This document shows, piece after piece, positions 53,145-61,167 of a DNA stretch of 64,000 bases. The DNA comes from Burkholderia pyrrocinia (GTDB lineage Bacteria > Pseudomonadota > Gammaproteobacteria > Burkholderiales > Burkholderiaceae), in contig NZ_CP024903.1 of the NCBI RefSeq assembly GCF_003330765.1, positions 2,542,001-2,606,000 of the forward strand, read 5' to 3'. Each line of letters opens with the position of its first letter. Positions within the stretch are counted from its first letter, which is position 1. The position numbers and the translations under genes were made by a program. The notes under the pieces are model-generated. The model ran no database searches, was not told the origin of the DNA, and was given only the letters and a program-made list of their open reading frames with translations.

Positions 53145-54986
53145 TCAGGCGGCGCCGCGCACGTCGAACTCGACCTTCCAGCGCTCGTTCGTGCCGCTCG
53201 GGATCGCCTCGAGTTCGAGCGTGCCGGCTTCGGTCACGCGCGCATGCAGCTTCACCGGCACGATCTCGCCGACCGTGCGCCCTTCGGCAGGCAGCGTCGC
53301 CTGGATTTCGTCAAGCTCCTGCAGCTCTTCCGGCGACCAGTAGTCGAGCAGCGTGCCGACCTGGTCCTGGCGGCGCACCGACGAACCGAAGAAGCGGAAC
53401 TGCACCGGCTCGCCGACGACGAGGCCGAACTCCTGCGGCGGCAGCGCCGCGTCCGAGCCTTCCTCCATCCCGAACGGCGCGACGCACAGCGCCTGCACCG
53501 GCGGTTCGAGCCCCGGCACCGCGGGCATCGCCGATTCAATCGCGACGTAGTACGCACGCGCCGTGCCGCCGCGAATGCGCACGCCACGGCCGCGCTTCAC
53601 GTAGCCGTAATAAGCCGCGCCGCGCGCGACCGCGAGATCGAGATCGGCGCCTTCGAGCAGGCGCGCGGGCGGCGCGCCTTCGGCGGCGAGCCAGCCGTTG
53701 AGCGTATCGAGTACGCGCTGCGTGAGCAGCGTCGACTTGAACACGCCGCCGTTGAACAGCACGGCGGTCGGATGCAGGAACGTCGCGCCCTGCGGCAGCG
53801 TGCGCTGCACGCCTTCGAGCGTGTCGAGCGCCGCGACCTGGCGGCCAAGGAACGCCGCGAGATGGCGCGTGATGCCCGCATCCTGCGCATACGGCAGGCC
53901 GAGCTGCGTCAGGCCGACGCGCGCGCGGCTCACCGGGCGCGCCGCCTCCTCGACCTGCGGGAAGAAGCCTTCGAGGATCGTCTGCGTGAGTTCCGCGCGC
54001 GTCAGCTCCGTGCGGATCGACCCGCCGATCAGCTTCGAGCCGCGGCTCGGCACGACGAGCGGCACCGCGTCGGTCGTCGGGTCGGACAGCAGCGTTTCCT
54101 TCGCGGCGCGGCACGCGTACGTGAGCGCGCGCAGTTGCCACGGATCGGCCTGCGTGCCCTGCTGCGCGAGCTTGCGCGCGACGATGTGCGCCAGCGCGAG
54201 GTCCATGTTGTCGCCGCCGAGCAGGATGTGCTCGCCGACCGCCACGCGATGCAGTTCGAGATTGCCGTCGCGCTCGACCACCGCGATCAGCGACAGGTCG
54301 GTCGTGCCGCCGCCGACGTCGACGCACAGGATCAGGTCGCCGACCTGCACCTGCTTGCGCCAGCCGCCCTGGCTCTTCTGGATCCAGCTGTAGAGCGCCG
54401 CCTGCGGCTCCTCGAGCAGCGTCATCCGCGAGTAGCCGGCGGCGCGGGCCGCCTCGGCCGTCAGTTCGCGCGCGGCCGGGTCGAACGATGCGGGGATCGT
54501 GACCGTCACGTCCTGATCGGCGAACGGCGCATCGGGATGCGTGTGGTCCCACGCTTCGCGCAGGTGCGTCAGGTAGCGGATCGAGCTTTCCAGCGGCGAC
54601 ACGCGCGACACCTCGGGCGGCGCATCGCTCGGCAGGATCGCCGCGCGGCGGTCGACGCCCGGGTGGCACAGCCAGCTTTTCGCGCTCGACACGAGGCGGA
54701 TCGGCGTGCCGGCGCCGCGGGTGCGCGCCATCTCGCCGACCGCGAAATTGCGCGACGCCGTCCACGGCAGCGTCAGGTCGCCCTGCGTCAGCTCGCTTTC
54801 ATGCGGCACGTACAGGAACGACGGCAGCAGGTCGCGCGATTCCAGCGCGCCGGGCGCGGTGAGCTGCGCGATCGGCAGCACCTGCTGCGTGATTTTTTCG
54901 CCGTCGCTCGCGGCGCTGTCGACATACGACAGCGCGCAGTGGGTCGTACCGAGGTCGATACCGATCGAATAGCGCGGATCGCTCAC
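53145..54986 (-). CDS. Hsp70-family protein (HscC/DnaK-like)
   Basis: A 613-aa Hsp70. ATPase motifs: YSIGIDLGTTHCALSYVDS (6-24), RMTLLEEPQAALYSWIQKS, LILCVDVGGGTTDLSLIAVV, and LLGGDNMDLALAHIVARKL. The substrate-binding region ends with VRLHARVTEAGTLELE-like text (VPVKLHARVTEAGTLELE). It is homologous to the 920-aa Hsp70 downstream, with which it shares the same block order. ATGA overlap with the DUF2760 gene upstream. No DnaJ or GrpE partner is visible in the window. Confidence 0.87.
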   Translation of the reverse strand: MSDPRYSIGIDLGTTHCALSYVDSAASDGEKITQQVLPIAQLTAPGALESRDLLPSFLYVPHESELTQGDLTLPWTASRNFAVGEMARTRGAGTPIRLVSSAKSWLCHPGVDRRAAILPSDAPPEVSRVSPLESSIRYLTHLREAWDHTHPDAPFADQDVTVTIPASFDPAARELTAEAARAAGYSRMTLLEEPQAALYSWIQKSQGGWRKQVQVGDLILCVDVGGGTTDLSLIAVVERDGNLELHRVAVGEHILLGGDNMDLALAHIVARKLAQQGTQADPWQLRALTYACRAAKETLLSDPTTDAVPLVVPSRGSKLIGGSIRTELTRAELTQTILEGFFPQVEEAARPVSRARVGLTQLGLPYAQDAGITRHLAAFLGRQVAALDTLEGVQRTLPQGATFLHPTAVLFNGGVFKSTLLTQRVLDTLNGWLAAEGAPPARLLEGADLDLAVARGAAYYGYVKRGRGVRIRGGTARAYYVAIESAMPAVPGLEPPVQALCVAPFGMEEGSDAALPPQEFGLVVGEPVQFRFFGSSVRRQDQVGTLLDYWSPEELQELDEIQATLPAEGRTVGEIVPVKLHARVTEAGTLELEAIPSGTNERWKVEFDVRGAA

Positions 54987-55570
54987 AGTTCCACCTCCGC
55001 CGGTGCGACCACCGATGCGTCGTGGCTGCCGGTCAGCTTCGGCAGGCGCACGTCGGCCACGCGCCAGCCACGATGGCTGACGGTGCCCGTGAACGGCGCC
55101 GAGCCGACCACGTTGCCCGTCACGCGCACGGCCGTCGCGTCGAAGCCGGCCGGCAGCGTCACGCGGTTGCCTTCGGCTTCATCGCGCACCGGCACGATCG
55201 TGAAGTGTTCGCGCAGCGCGGCGCGGCAGCCGTCGTGCACGAGGCGTGCGGCCGCGCCGATCTCGGCGTCCGCGTAGCCGGCGATGTCTTCCTCGACGAA
55301 GTCGATGAAGCGCGCATCGCGCTGCAGCAGGCCGAGCAGTTGCAGCGCGGCCTGCGGGCTCGCTTCGCGCAGTTCGGGCGCCGGGGCTTTCACGGGCGCA
55401 GGCGCGGGCGCCGCGGTCTGTGCGGCCGCGGGTGTCGGCGCGACCGGGGCCGGGGCGCCGTCGCGCACGCGCAGCACGCCGGCGGCGAACTCGCGGTTGC
55501 CGAGCACGGAGAAGAACGTGCCGACGGCCAGCGACAGCCGGCCGAAGAAGGACAGGTTGGATTCGGGCAT
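54983..55570 (-). CDS. DUF2760-domain protein
   Basis: A 195-aa protein. The start at 55570 (MPESNLSFFGRLSLAVGTFF) is chosen over 55642 because the earlier residues are Pro/Arg-rich. A Pro/Ala-rich linker spans about 40-75; the conserved domain is LQLLGLLQRDARFIDFVEED then AREHFTIV-like text and VSHRGWRVADVRLPKL. It is fixed upstream of the Hsp70 pair and likely acts with it, for example as an adaptor or client. The biochemical function of DUF2760 is unknown to me. The gap upstream (55571-55830, 260 bp) has no gene. Confidence 0.78.
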   Translation of the reverse strand: MPESNLSFFGRLSLAVGTFFSVLGNREFAAGVLRVRDGAPAPVAPTPAAAQTAAPAPAPVKAPAPELREASPQAALQLLGLLQRDARFIDFVEEDIAGYADAEIGAAARLVHDGCRAALREHFTIVPVRDEAEGNRVTLPAGFDATAVRVTGNVVGSAPFTGTVSHRGWRVADVRLPKLTGSHDASVVAPAEVEL

Positions 55571-55830
55571 GGGGTCTGGACTCCTGTGGGCTCGCGACAC
55601 GGCGAGCAATCTTGCCTGGGCGCCCGGTGGCGGCGTGCGCAACGCGCATTGCCGCCGCCCGGCGCGTGATTCGAACGCGCCCTCGCGGGTGCGGAAAACC
55701 CGTATTTTGCCCTGTGGCGGGCGAACACGGCAGAAGTTGGGGGACAGAACATCTCGGCGCGACGGTTTGGGCCGTGCCGGATTGCGCCGGATTGCACGTC
55801 AGGCGCGATCGATCGTGATGCTGCGGCGCG

Positions 55831-56223
55831 TCAGCGCGTGTAGCCCCGCAGCGCGGCCTTCGCTTCGAAATCGCGCGACAGCATGCCGAGCGTGACTTCG
55901 CCGAAGCGCGCCAGCAACGATGCTTCGGCATCCTTCAGCGTCGCCGACAGATGCGCGTTGACGGCCTGTTCGACCAGGCACTCGGGCGCATCCTCGGGCA
56001 CCAGGTCGGAAAACAGCGGCGGTTCACCCACCGCGCGATAAACGTCGAGCAGCGTGATGTCGTCGAGCGCGACGCTCAGCACCCAGCCGCCGCCGTGCCC
56101 TTTCTCCGACTGCACGTAGCCGCAGTCGCGCAAGCCGCCGAGCAGGCGCCGCACGACGACCGGATTCGTGCACAGCATCGTCGCGATCGTCTCCGACGTC
56201 AGCGGGCCATCGGCCTGGTCCAT
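55831..56223 (-). pseudogene. Rrf2-family regulator truncated at its N-terminus
   Basis: A 130-codon frame encoding an Rrf2-type HTH protein: LTSETIATMLCTNPVVVRRLLGG, then EKGHGGGWVLSVALDDITLL. Full-length relatives have about 15 additional N-terminal residues ending in a helix LHVLLHMDQ. Here the codons before the ATG read NLH and then become unrelated, with a stop 18 codons upstream, so the 5' end was replaced. The break coincides with the change to AT-richer DNA at about 56,228. The remaining protein lacks the first helix and may not fold or bind DNA normally. Confidence 0.6.
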
Positions 56224-56230
56224 GTGGAGA

Positions 56231-56431
56231 TTATCGCCTTCTAATAAAGAGCATGGGATTGCAAGCCGTCAAGGAATTGTCCGTTTGATAGGGCTTATCA
56301 TATTCCACATCGAAGATCTCCAGCCCAATCTCGCCAAATATCGCGTCCAATTCCTCGAGTATGTACAGCCAAACAATGGGATGAAACACTTTCGATCCGT
56401 GCGCCCACGTCACAACGAATTCATCTACATA
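56231..56431 (-). pseudogene. C-terminal fragment of an unidentified protein
   Basis: An open frame of 67 codons including the stop, ending next to the truncated Rrf2 gene. It reads like real protein: FHPIVWLYILEELDAIFGEI then GLEIFDVEYDKPYQTDN. The pattern resembles the last helix and strand of a class I SAM methyltransferase, but it is too short to assign. It starts exactly at the edge of the transposase fragment, so its 5' part was lost. It has no start codon with a ribosome site. Confidence 0.4.
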
Positions 56432-56583
56432 GGTTCCCGAGCGATGAAGCCGCCAGCAAACTGCTGTATCTGGCCTTGCGCAACATCGAAAAGGATTGGA
56501 AGATGCCGCCTATCACTTGGCAGCAAGCGGTCAATCAATTCGCCATCCTGTTCGGTGAGCGATTCACCTCCGCCATCAGCTGA
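56431..56583 (+). pseudogene. IS256-family transposase, C-terminal fragment
   Basis: Fifty codons and a stop. The translation RFPSDEAASKLLYLALRNIE and the end PITWQQAVNQFAILFGERFT match the conserved C-terminus of IS256-family (mutator) transposases. Everything upstream is missing. It lies in a different frame from the apparent longer ORF through this region. A remnant left by deletion of the element's left side. Confidence 0.8.
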
Positions 56584-56600
56584 GATTTTTAACCGGCCTC

Positions 56601-56624
56601 AAGCACACGAAATTCCTGACACGT
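56601..56624 (+). mobile_element. Probable right end (inverted repeat) of the IS256-type element
   Basis: AAGCACACGAAATTCCTGACA, 17 bp after the transposase stop, resembles the terminal repeats of this family (typically containing ACACAGAATT..TGACA). The left copy was not found in the window. Confidence 0.4.
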
Positions 56625-56707
56625 CCGAAATTTTTCACATCGATAAAGAGCAATTATCTTGATTATCCCATCGGAACAGCAGATATCTCATTCAGATTGA
56701 ATATATT

Positions 56708-57781
56708 TCATACACCCAACCTCACCATAATCTTCTGCAGTTTCTTTCTTAGAAGGTTTTCCGGCACAACATCATCCCGGCCACGGGCCGATTCATATCG
56801 AACATAAGCCTCGATACCCTCGACCACTCGATCTTCAGAAAATCCAAGCAACCTCAAACCCACAGCATTGGCAACTTCCATCGGAATTTTAAATGCCGAA
56901 CGCCGAGACAGACATAGAACATCCTTATCATTCAGAAAAATACCAACTGGGAATTCAAGCGCGGGGGGTTTTAAAAATCTCTCGACATCACCTACAGTCA
57001 TCCAACCTGGCCAGAAATCCGAAAACGCAGCCAAATACTGACACAAAGTCGAATAGGCAAATACCTGCCCGCTCCAAGCCGACAGCGAGGTTAAACCTCT
57101 TCCCTCCAGCATGCGTCCAGAGAGAAGCGCGGAGATAGAATCTTCAACCAGCGCCAGGCAATCCCCTTTTAAGCTGCGCCGAATCCGCGCCATCCTGTAC
57201 TTTTCACGAAAATAATAGTCACCAAGCGAGCTAAGCAGCAGATCAACACTATGCTCAAGGTGAATTCGGCAGCGTATTCTGAGATCATCCTCATGAAGAG
57301 CGTCGTCGAACGCTCCTTTCACGTCCGAGAAGCTCTTGATGGCAAGCGACTTTTGAAATTCGGCAAGGTCCGCGACGAAGTCCTCGAGCCGGGCTTGCCC
57401 GAATTGCGCCTCATAGGCGTCATGCCCATGGATCGGCCGGGAAAACAGCAGCCTTCTTCTTGCGTCAAGCTGCCAGAAGTATGCTGCCCCCGCAGCTCCC
57501 TGCCGGCCCATCCTGATCATCATTGAGAAATCCTGCTGGCCAAAAACCATCGCCTCGACCTTTACGCCCGCCACGACCAGGACGATGTTCTTCGACTTTC
57601 TTTCACCGTCGTGAACGACAACAAGATCGACATCCGAAGCCGATGATGCCAAGCCCTCCGAGAACGACCCGCCCATCAAGACAAACCGAACCTCCAGCCC
57701 CGTGCGTTCCGCTTCGCGCAAAATGGCCGTCAGCACATCTCGTTCAATAAAATTCGTGTCGACAATATTTCTATTTTTCAA
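56708..57781 (-). CDS. Nucleotidyltransferase-fold protein (island operon, last gene)
   Basis: A 357-aa protein starting with TTG at 57781. The minimal nucleotidyltransferase signature is present: GGSFSEG (37-43), then D50-V-D52 (SASDVDLVVVHD) and Glu76 (VKVEAMVF), the metal-binding triad of the pol-beta superfamily. The middle is alpha-helical and the C-terminal 80 residues (FPVGIFLNDKDVLCLSRRSA, IPMEVANAVGLRLLGF) may be a separate small domain. It sits 18 bp after the LysRS-like gene. Its substrate could be a tRNA, a small molecule or a protein. Codon usage and base composition differ from the flanking core genes. Confidence 0.72.
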   Translation of the reverse strand: MKNRNIVDTNFIERDVLTAILREAERTGLEVRFVLMGGSFSEGLASSASDVDLVVVHDGERKSKNIVLVVAGVKVEAMVFGQQDFSMMIRMGRQGAAGAAYFWQLDARRRLLFSRPIHGHDAYEAQFGQARLEDFVADLAEFQKSLAIKSFSDVKGAFDDALHEDDLRIRCRIHLEHSVDLLLSSLGDYYFREKYRMARIRRSLKGDCLALVEDSISALLSGRMLEGRGLTSLSAWSGQVFAYSTLCQYLAAFSDFWPGWMTVGDVERFLKPPALEFPVGIFLNDKDVLCLSRRSAFKIPMEVANAVGLRLLGFSEDRVVEGIEAYVRYESARGRDDVVPENLLRKKLQKIMVRLGV

Positions 57782-57799
57782 GATCTGAATATCTCTTCC

Positions 57800-58888
57800 T
57801 CAGGCCATTTCCTGAACCACGTAATCAATCGAATAATTCCTGAAAAAGCGCGTGGGATCCGACATCCATGTCCTGGTCATCCGCAGGAGTCGTTCGAAGA
57901 CCGGATCTCCATGTTTCTCGTACATGTATCTGGAATCGAGACACTCCCGAGGAAGGTAGTCGTACGTTCCAGACGCCACGAACACCGACTTGGAGAACTT
58001 CGCCCCTCTTGCGTCCAGGATGGATGGACTGAAGTATCTGATCGGCAGTTCGGCATACGGCACGCCCAGCATCGTCGCCCCCAACGCGGAAACATTCCAT
58101 GCCCATGCGCCTCCCCAGTCCACCCCGTCCATCATCACGGCAAGGTGTTCTTTTTCACGCGCCTGCACGGCAAGCGCGGCCATCTTCGCGACATCGCGAA
58201 CCGCAGTTCCCGTATCGATATAGCTGTCGGTCGCCACGCCGAGCGTGACTGCATGTCGCCCATGAAGCGGACATTCCATGGAGAGAACGGCCTGCTCCGA
58301 ATCAACCTCCTCCACCCGGAGTGATGCCGCGCCCTTCTCGATCCGTCGGCACGCCGGACAGGGAAATCGCACATGAATATTGGGCTCGTGCGCGCCGAGC
58401 AGAGGTTGGAACTCCGATCTGCGCTGAACCATTTGCAGCAGGAAACCGCGCACGGCTGGCGCCGACTGGAACGCCGAATACGACTGCATGACCGCATCCA
58501 CCCCAGTTCGGGCCGACGCGAAACGGATCAATCGCTCGAACTCCGGCAGGTAGCAGTCCAGCTTTGATCTGCCCTCCTCATTGCGCGTATCCGCGAGCGA
58601 GCGTTGATAAGTCGCGCCGCCCATCAGCTCGACAGAACCGCAGGCATTCTCGAGATAGTCGAACGTCAGCCGGGCGGGAACACCAGTCCGTTCCTGAAGA
58701 TGCGCTCCAAGCGCAAACGCGGAAAAGATCGTCGTGACTGTGCCGAGATGGGGATTGCTGTTCGGCTGGGCCGACGTATTCAGCTCAATGGCTTTTCGCC
58801 CATTCACCCGGGTCGAAACGAGATCCGCGACCTGATCGCAGATATGGCTGAGCGCGACGGGCGCAAAAACATCTGGGTATCGCATCAT
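57800..58888 (-). CDS. Stand-alone class I LysRS-like aminoacyl-adenylating protein
   Basis: A 362-aa protein with both class I synthetase signatures: a HIGH-like PNSNPHLGT (42-50) and a KMSKS-like KFSKS (297-301) in LDARGAKFSKSVFVAS. Between them are a Cys/His metal site (C177-x2-C180 and C206-x2-H209) and VMMDGVDWGGAWAWN, in the same order as class I lysyl-tRNA synthetases. It lacks the C-terminal anticodon-binding domain of real LysRS (about 500 aa). It is therefore likely to adenylate an amino acid and pass it to something other than the cognate tRNA, or to a tRNA by the acceptor stem only. Only 3 bp separate it from the winged-helix gene. Confidence 0.78.
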   Translation of the reverse strand: MMRYPDVFAPVALSHICDQVADLVSTRVNGRKAIELNTSAQPNSNPHLGTVTTIFSAFALGAHLQERTGVPARLTFDYLENACGSVELMGGATYQRSLADTRNEEGRSKLDCYLPEFERLIRFASARTGVDAVMQSYSAFQSAPAVRGFLLQMVQRRSEFQPLLGAHEPNIHVRFPCPACRRIEKGAASLRVEEVDSEQAVLSMECPLHGRHAVTLGVATDSYIDTGTAVRDVAKMAALAVQAREKEHLAVMMDGVDWGGAWAWNVSALGATMLGVPYAELPIRYFSPSILDARGAKFSKSVFVASGTYDYLPRECLDSRYMYEKHGDPVFERLLRMTRTWMSDPTRFFRNYSIDYVVQEMA

Positions 58889-58891
58889 CTT

Positions 58892-60031
58892 CTATTGATA
58901 AGATTTTGTGTCGAGCAGAACCTCGCGGCGCTGCTCCGTCTCATACAGCGCCGACAGATGCTTTTCCCACATTTCAATGGCTCGTTCGCTCTCGGCACGA
59001 CTCAACGCCGGACATAGCGTCAGATGAGCGAAATCGCCTTGTGGTGCGGCTTCCCAGATGCCTCGGACACGGCCATGAATCAGTACGCACGCCTTCGCCT
59101 CGCCTGTCGAGTGGAATAACCGGCTGAGCGCATATGGGCTGGCATAACGATCCCGCGTATCGAAATATGCCTTGATGAACGGATCCTCGTAGGCAAGGTA
59201 GACCGGATCGCAATCGTTCGCGGCGATGACGGGAGATCGAACATCGTCGTGCATCGCATATAAGGTCCTATCCGCGACACTGATCGCGACAATCTTCTTC
59301 ATGGACAGTAGATCGTCCAGACTCCTTTTCAGATGCCTAGCGCCCGGAGCGGACCACCACGCGATGTCCGTCGGGCTCACCGGGCCATACGCGGCGATAT
59401 ATCGCAAGATGAGATGATTCATCGCATTCCGTGGCTCGACGCGCGGGATGTCCCACCGCCGAAAACATCGCTGTTCGCTTCGCCAGCTGGAAGCAGCATT
59501 GATCATGCGCAGGTCTCCGTTGTCCCACAGGAGCCGGCAGAGTTGCCAGGCAACGTGTGCATCCGAGACTCCTCGCCATGGGATACCGGCGTGGTGCAAC
59601 ACCTTTCGGGCAAGATCGAAGAGTTCCTCCTCCGAAACCTCCCCCTCGGGCACGAGATCGATGAAGTTCCGTCGCAACGCCTGGATGGCGCCGTCATCCC
59701 ATCCCAACCGCCTCAGCGATCGATAACGGCGCGCGATGCGGTAGTCCAGCGTGGCGCAATGAAGTTCCGCAAACTCTTCCCCGAGCACGTAGTGCAGAGT
59801 TGACCGCATGAGTGGCGCCTTGACGAGCGCGCATCGGTCAGGTGGCGTGAGGCTCGCTTGCGCACCGGCAAACGCAAGCCTGCCCACGAGCGTCATATGC
59901 GGCGTCTTCCTGCGTGCCGCGTGAAGCCCCACCGATCGAAAGGCGATTTCAGTAGGCAGGCATGCGCACCGCGTCACGGCGTATAGCTGGCGCAGCGTGA
60001 CTCGCTGATGAAAGTCGTGGAGCGATATCAA
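58892..60031 (-). CDS. Winged-helix DNA-binding protein (YcaQ/AlkZ HTH_42 family)
   Basis: A 379-aa protein starting with TTG at 60031, preceded by CAGGAGCTGGCCGG. Family features: PLMRSTLHYVLGEEFAELHC (the R.TLH motif), GPVSPTDIAWWSAPGARHLK (the third winged helix), and YEDPFIKAYFDTRDRY. The family includes DNA glycosylases such as YcaQ/AlkX and AlkZ, some protecting producers of DNA-alkylating antibiotics. The catalytic Q-x-(Q/D) near the N-terminus is not evident here (the region reads AVTRCACLPTEIAF). It may therefore bind without excising bases. Its TTG start overlaps the AlaDH stop (TTGA). Confidence 0.7.
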   Translation of the reverse strand: MISLHDFHQRVTLRQLYAVTRCACLPTEIAFRSVGLHAARRKTPHMTLVGRLAFAGAQASLTPPDRCALVKAPLMRSTLHYVLGEEFAELHCATLDYRIARRYRSLRRLGWDDGAIQALRRNFIDLVPEGEVSEEELFDLARKVLHHAGIPWRGVSDAHVAWQLCRLLWDNGDLRMINAASSWRSEQRCFRRWDIPRVEPRNAMNHLILRYIAAYGPVSPTDIAWWSAPGARHLKRSLDDLLSMKKIVAISVADRTLYAMHDDVRSPVIAANDCDPVYLAYEDPFIKAYFDTRDRYASPYALSRLFHSTGEAKACVLIHGRVRGIWEAAPQGDFAHLTLCPALSRAESERAIEMWEKHLSALYETEQRREVLLDTKSYQ

Positions 60032-61167
60032 CCGGCCAGCTCCTGATATCTCGCATGACGCAACACTTCCGGATGCCTGATCTGCCCCGCGTGCGTGACC
60101 ATGCCGCGTCGGGATATCGGCTCTTCCTCGCCCGAGCGGAGGCTATCGAGCAGCGCCATCAGGTACGGCGTGTAGATGTCGTTGACCAGTTGCACGGCGG
60201 TTGTCGGTACTGCGGCGGGGTAATTGTCGATCTTGCAATGCACTACGCCGTGCTTCACAAAGGACGGGGAGGGAAGTTCGCTCAGACGATCAAAGCTGGG
60301 CATGTAGCCCCCGCCGTATCCCGCGGTTGCGTCGACCAGAACCGCCCCGGGACGCATCGAGCGAACCATCTCTTCCGTCATCATCGGAGGAGTGTCGAAG
60401 GTCGATACGAGAATAGCGCCAATCACCAAGTCGGCGCGCGCGACACAATCGGCCAACACCTCGGGTGCGTTGATGTCGATCCAGAGATCGTCCTGATCGA
60501 CGCCGAACCGTGCGCGCGCCTTGTCGAGACCAGCCACGCCCGATGTCAGAAGCGTCACATGGCATCCCAACGCGCGCAGCACGTCCGTCGCACTCGCGCC
60601 CACGTTGCCCGACCCGATCACCACGCACCGAACCGGCTCAACACCTTCCCCCGTGAGTCCCGGCAATTTGCCCACGCCACCATGATGCGACTGGAGAAGC
60701 CATATCCCGTACAACGCCGCCATCCGGCCCGCGATACGGCCACCAGCGACGGCAAGCGGAAAACCTCCGTCTTCTGTCTGGAAGAACTCATACGAGTAAG
60801 CAGTCACCCGCGAGTCGAGCAGCGCCTTCGTCAATTCCGGATCGCCCTCGGCATGCAGGATTCCCGCCAGGACGAGTCCAGGGCGAAAGAAGCGAAATTC
60901 GTCCGGAACAGGCGCCTTGTACTTCAGCACGATGTCCGACGACGTCCAGACCGCTTCGGCGTCGCTCACCCGAGCGCCGGCTTCTTCATAGGCCAGATCG
61001 TCAATCCCGATGCCATGGCCCGCGCCCCGCTCCACGACGACATGCCAGCCCCGATCGACAAGCAGCCTAACCGTCCTCGGCAACAGAATGACGCGACGTT
61101 CCCCCCCGCGAACTTCCTTCGGCACGCCAACAATCGCAGGAACGCGTTCGGATTGCGTCAGGCGCAT
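60028..61167 (-). CDS. Alanine dehydrogenase/PNT-family NAD(P)-dependent oxidoreductase
   Basis: A 379-aa protein of the AlaDH/PNT family. The N-terminal domain starts IVGVPKEVRGGERRVILLPR, has the catalytic region IVLKYKAPVPDEF (K82/K84) and LAGILHAEGDPELT (His105). The NAD motif is VVIGSGNVGAS (183-192). Family members include alanine dehydrogenase, saccharopine dehydrogenase and N5-carboxyethylornithine synthase. Here it could make or consume an amino acid or link an amine to a keto acid. The ATG at 61167 has GGGGAGGTGCA upstream and overlaps the 84-aa ORF by 10 bp. It overlaps the winged-helix gene by 4 bp. Confidence 0.82.
   Translation of the reverse strand: MRLTQSERVPAIVGVPKEVRGGERRVILLPRTVRLLVDRGWHVVVERGAGHGIGIDDLAYEEAGARVSDAEAVWTSSDIVLKYKAPVPDEFRFFRPGLVLAGILHAEGDPELTKALLDSRVTAYSYEFFQTEDGGFPLAVAGGRIAGRMAALYGIWLLQSHHGGVGKLPGLTGEGVEPVRCVVIGSGNVGASATDVLRALGCHVTLLTSGVAGLDKARARFGVDQDDLWIDINAPEVLADCVARADLVIGAILVSTFDTPPMMTEEMVRSMRPGAVLVDATAGYGGGYMPSFDRLSELPSPSFVKHGVVHCKIDNYPAAVPTTAVQLVNDIYTPYLMALLDSLRSGEEEPISRRGMVTHAGQIRHPEVLRHARYQELAG

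Larger units (their letters stand above)
56224..56707. other. Junction region between the core genes and the AT-richer operon
   Basis: A 484-bp segment of low GC holding debris: a protein C-terminus on the minus strand (56231-56431) and an IS256-family transposase end on the plus strand (56431-56583) with a probable inverted repeat (56601-56624). The remaining bases up to 56707 hold nothing I can name. A plus-strand frame at 56168-56662 crosses all these pieces and is not a gene. Confidence 0.6.

Noticed and set aside
56168..56662. 164-codon plus-strand ORF across the junction region
   Set aside because: It crosses the end of the Rrf2 gene and the transposase fragment in a different frame and has no domain; the transposase frame explains the same bases.
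57800..58888. Calling the island gene a functional lysyl-tRNA synthetase for translation
   Set aside because: The anticodon-binding domain is missing and the signatures are altered; it sits in a biosynthetic-looking operon.
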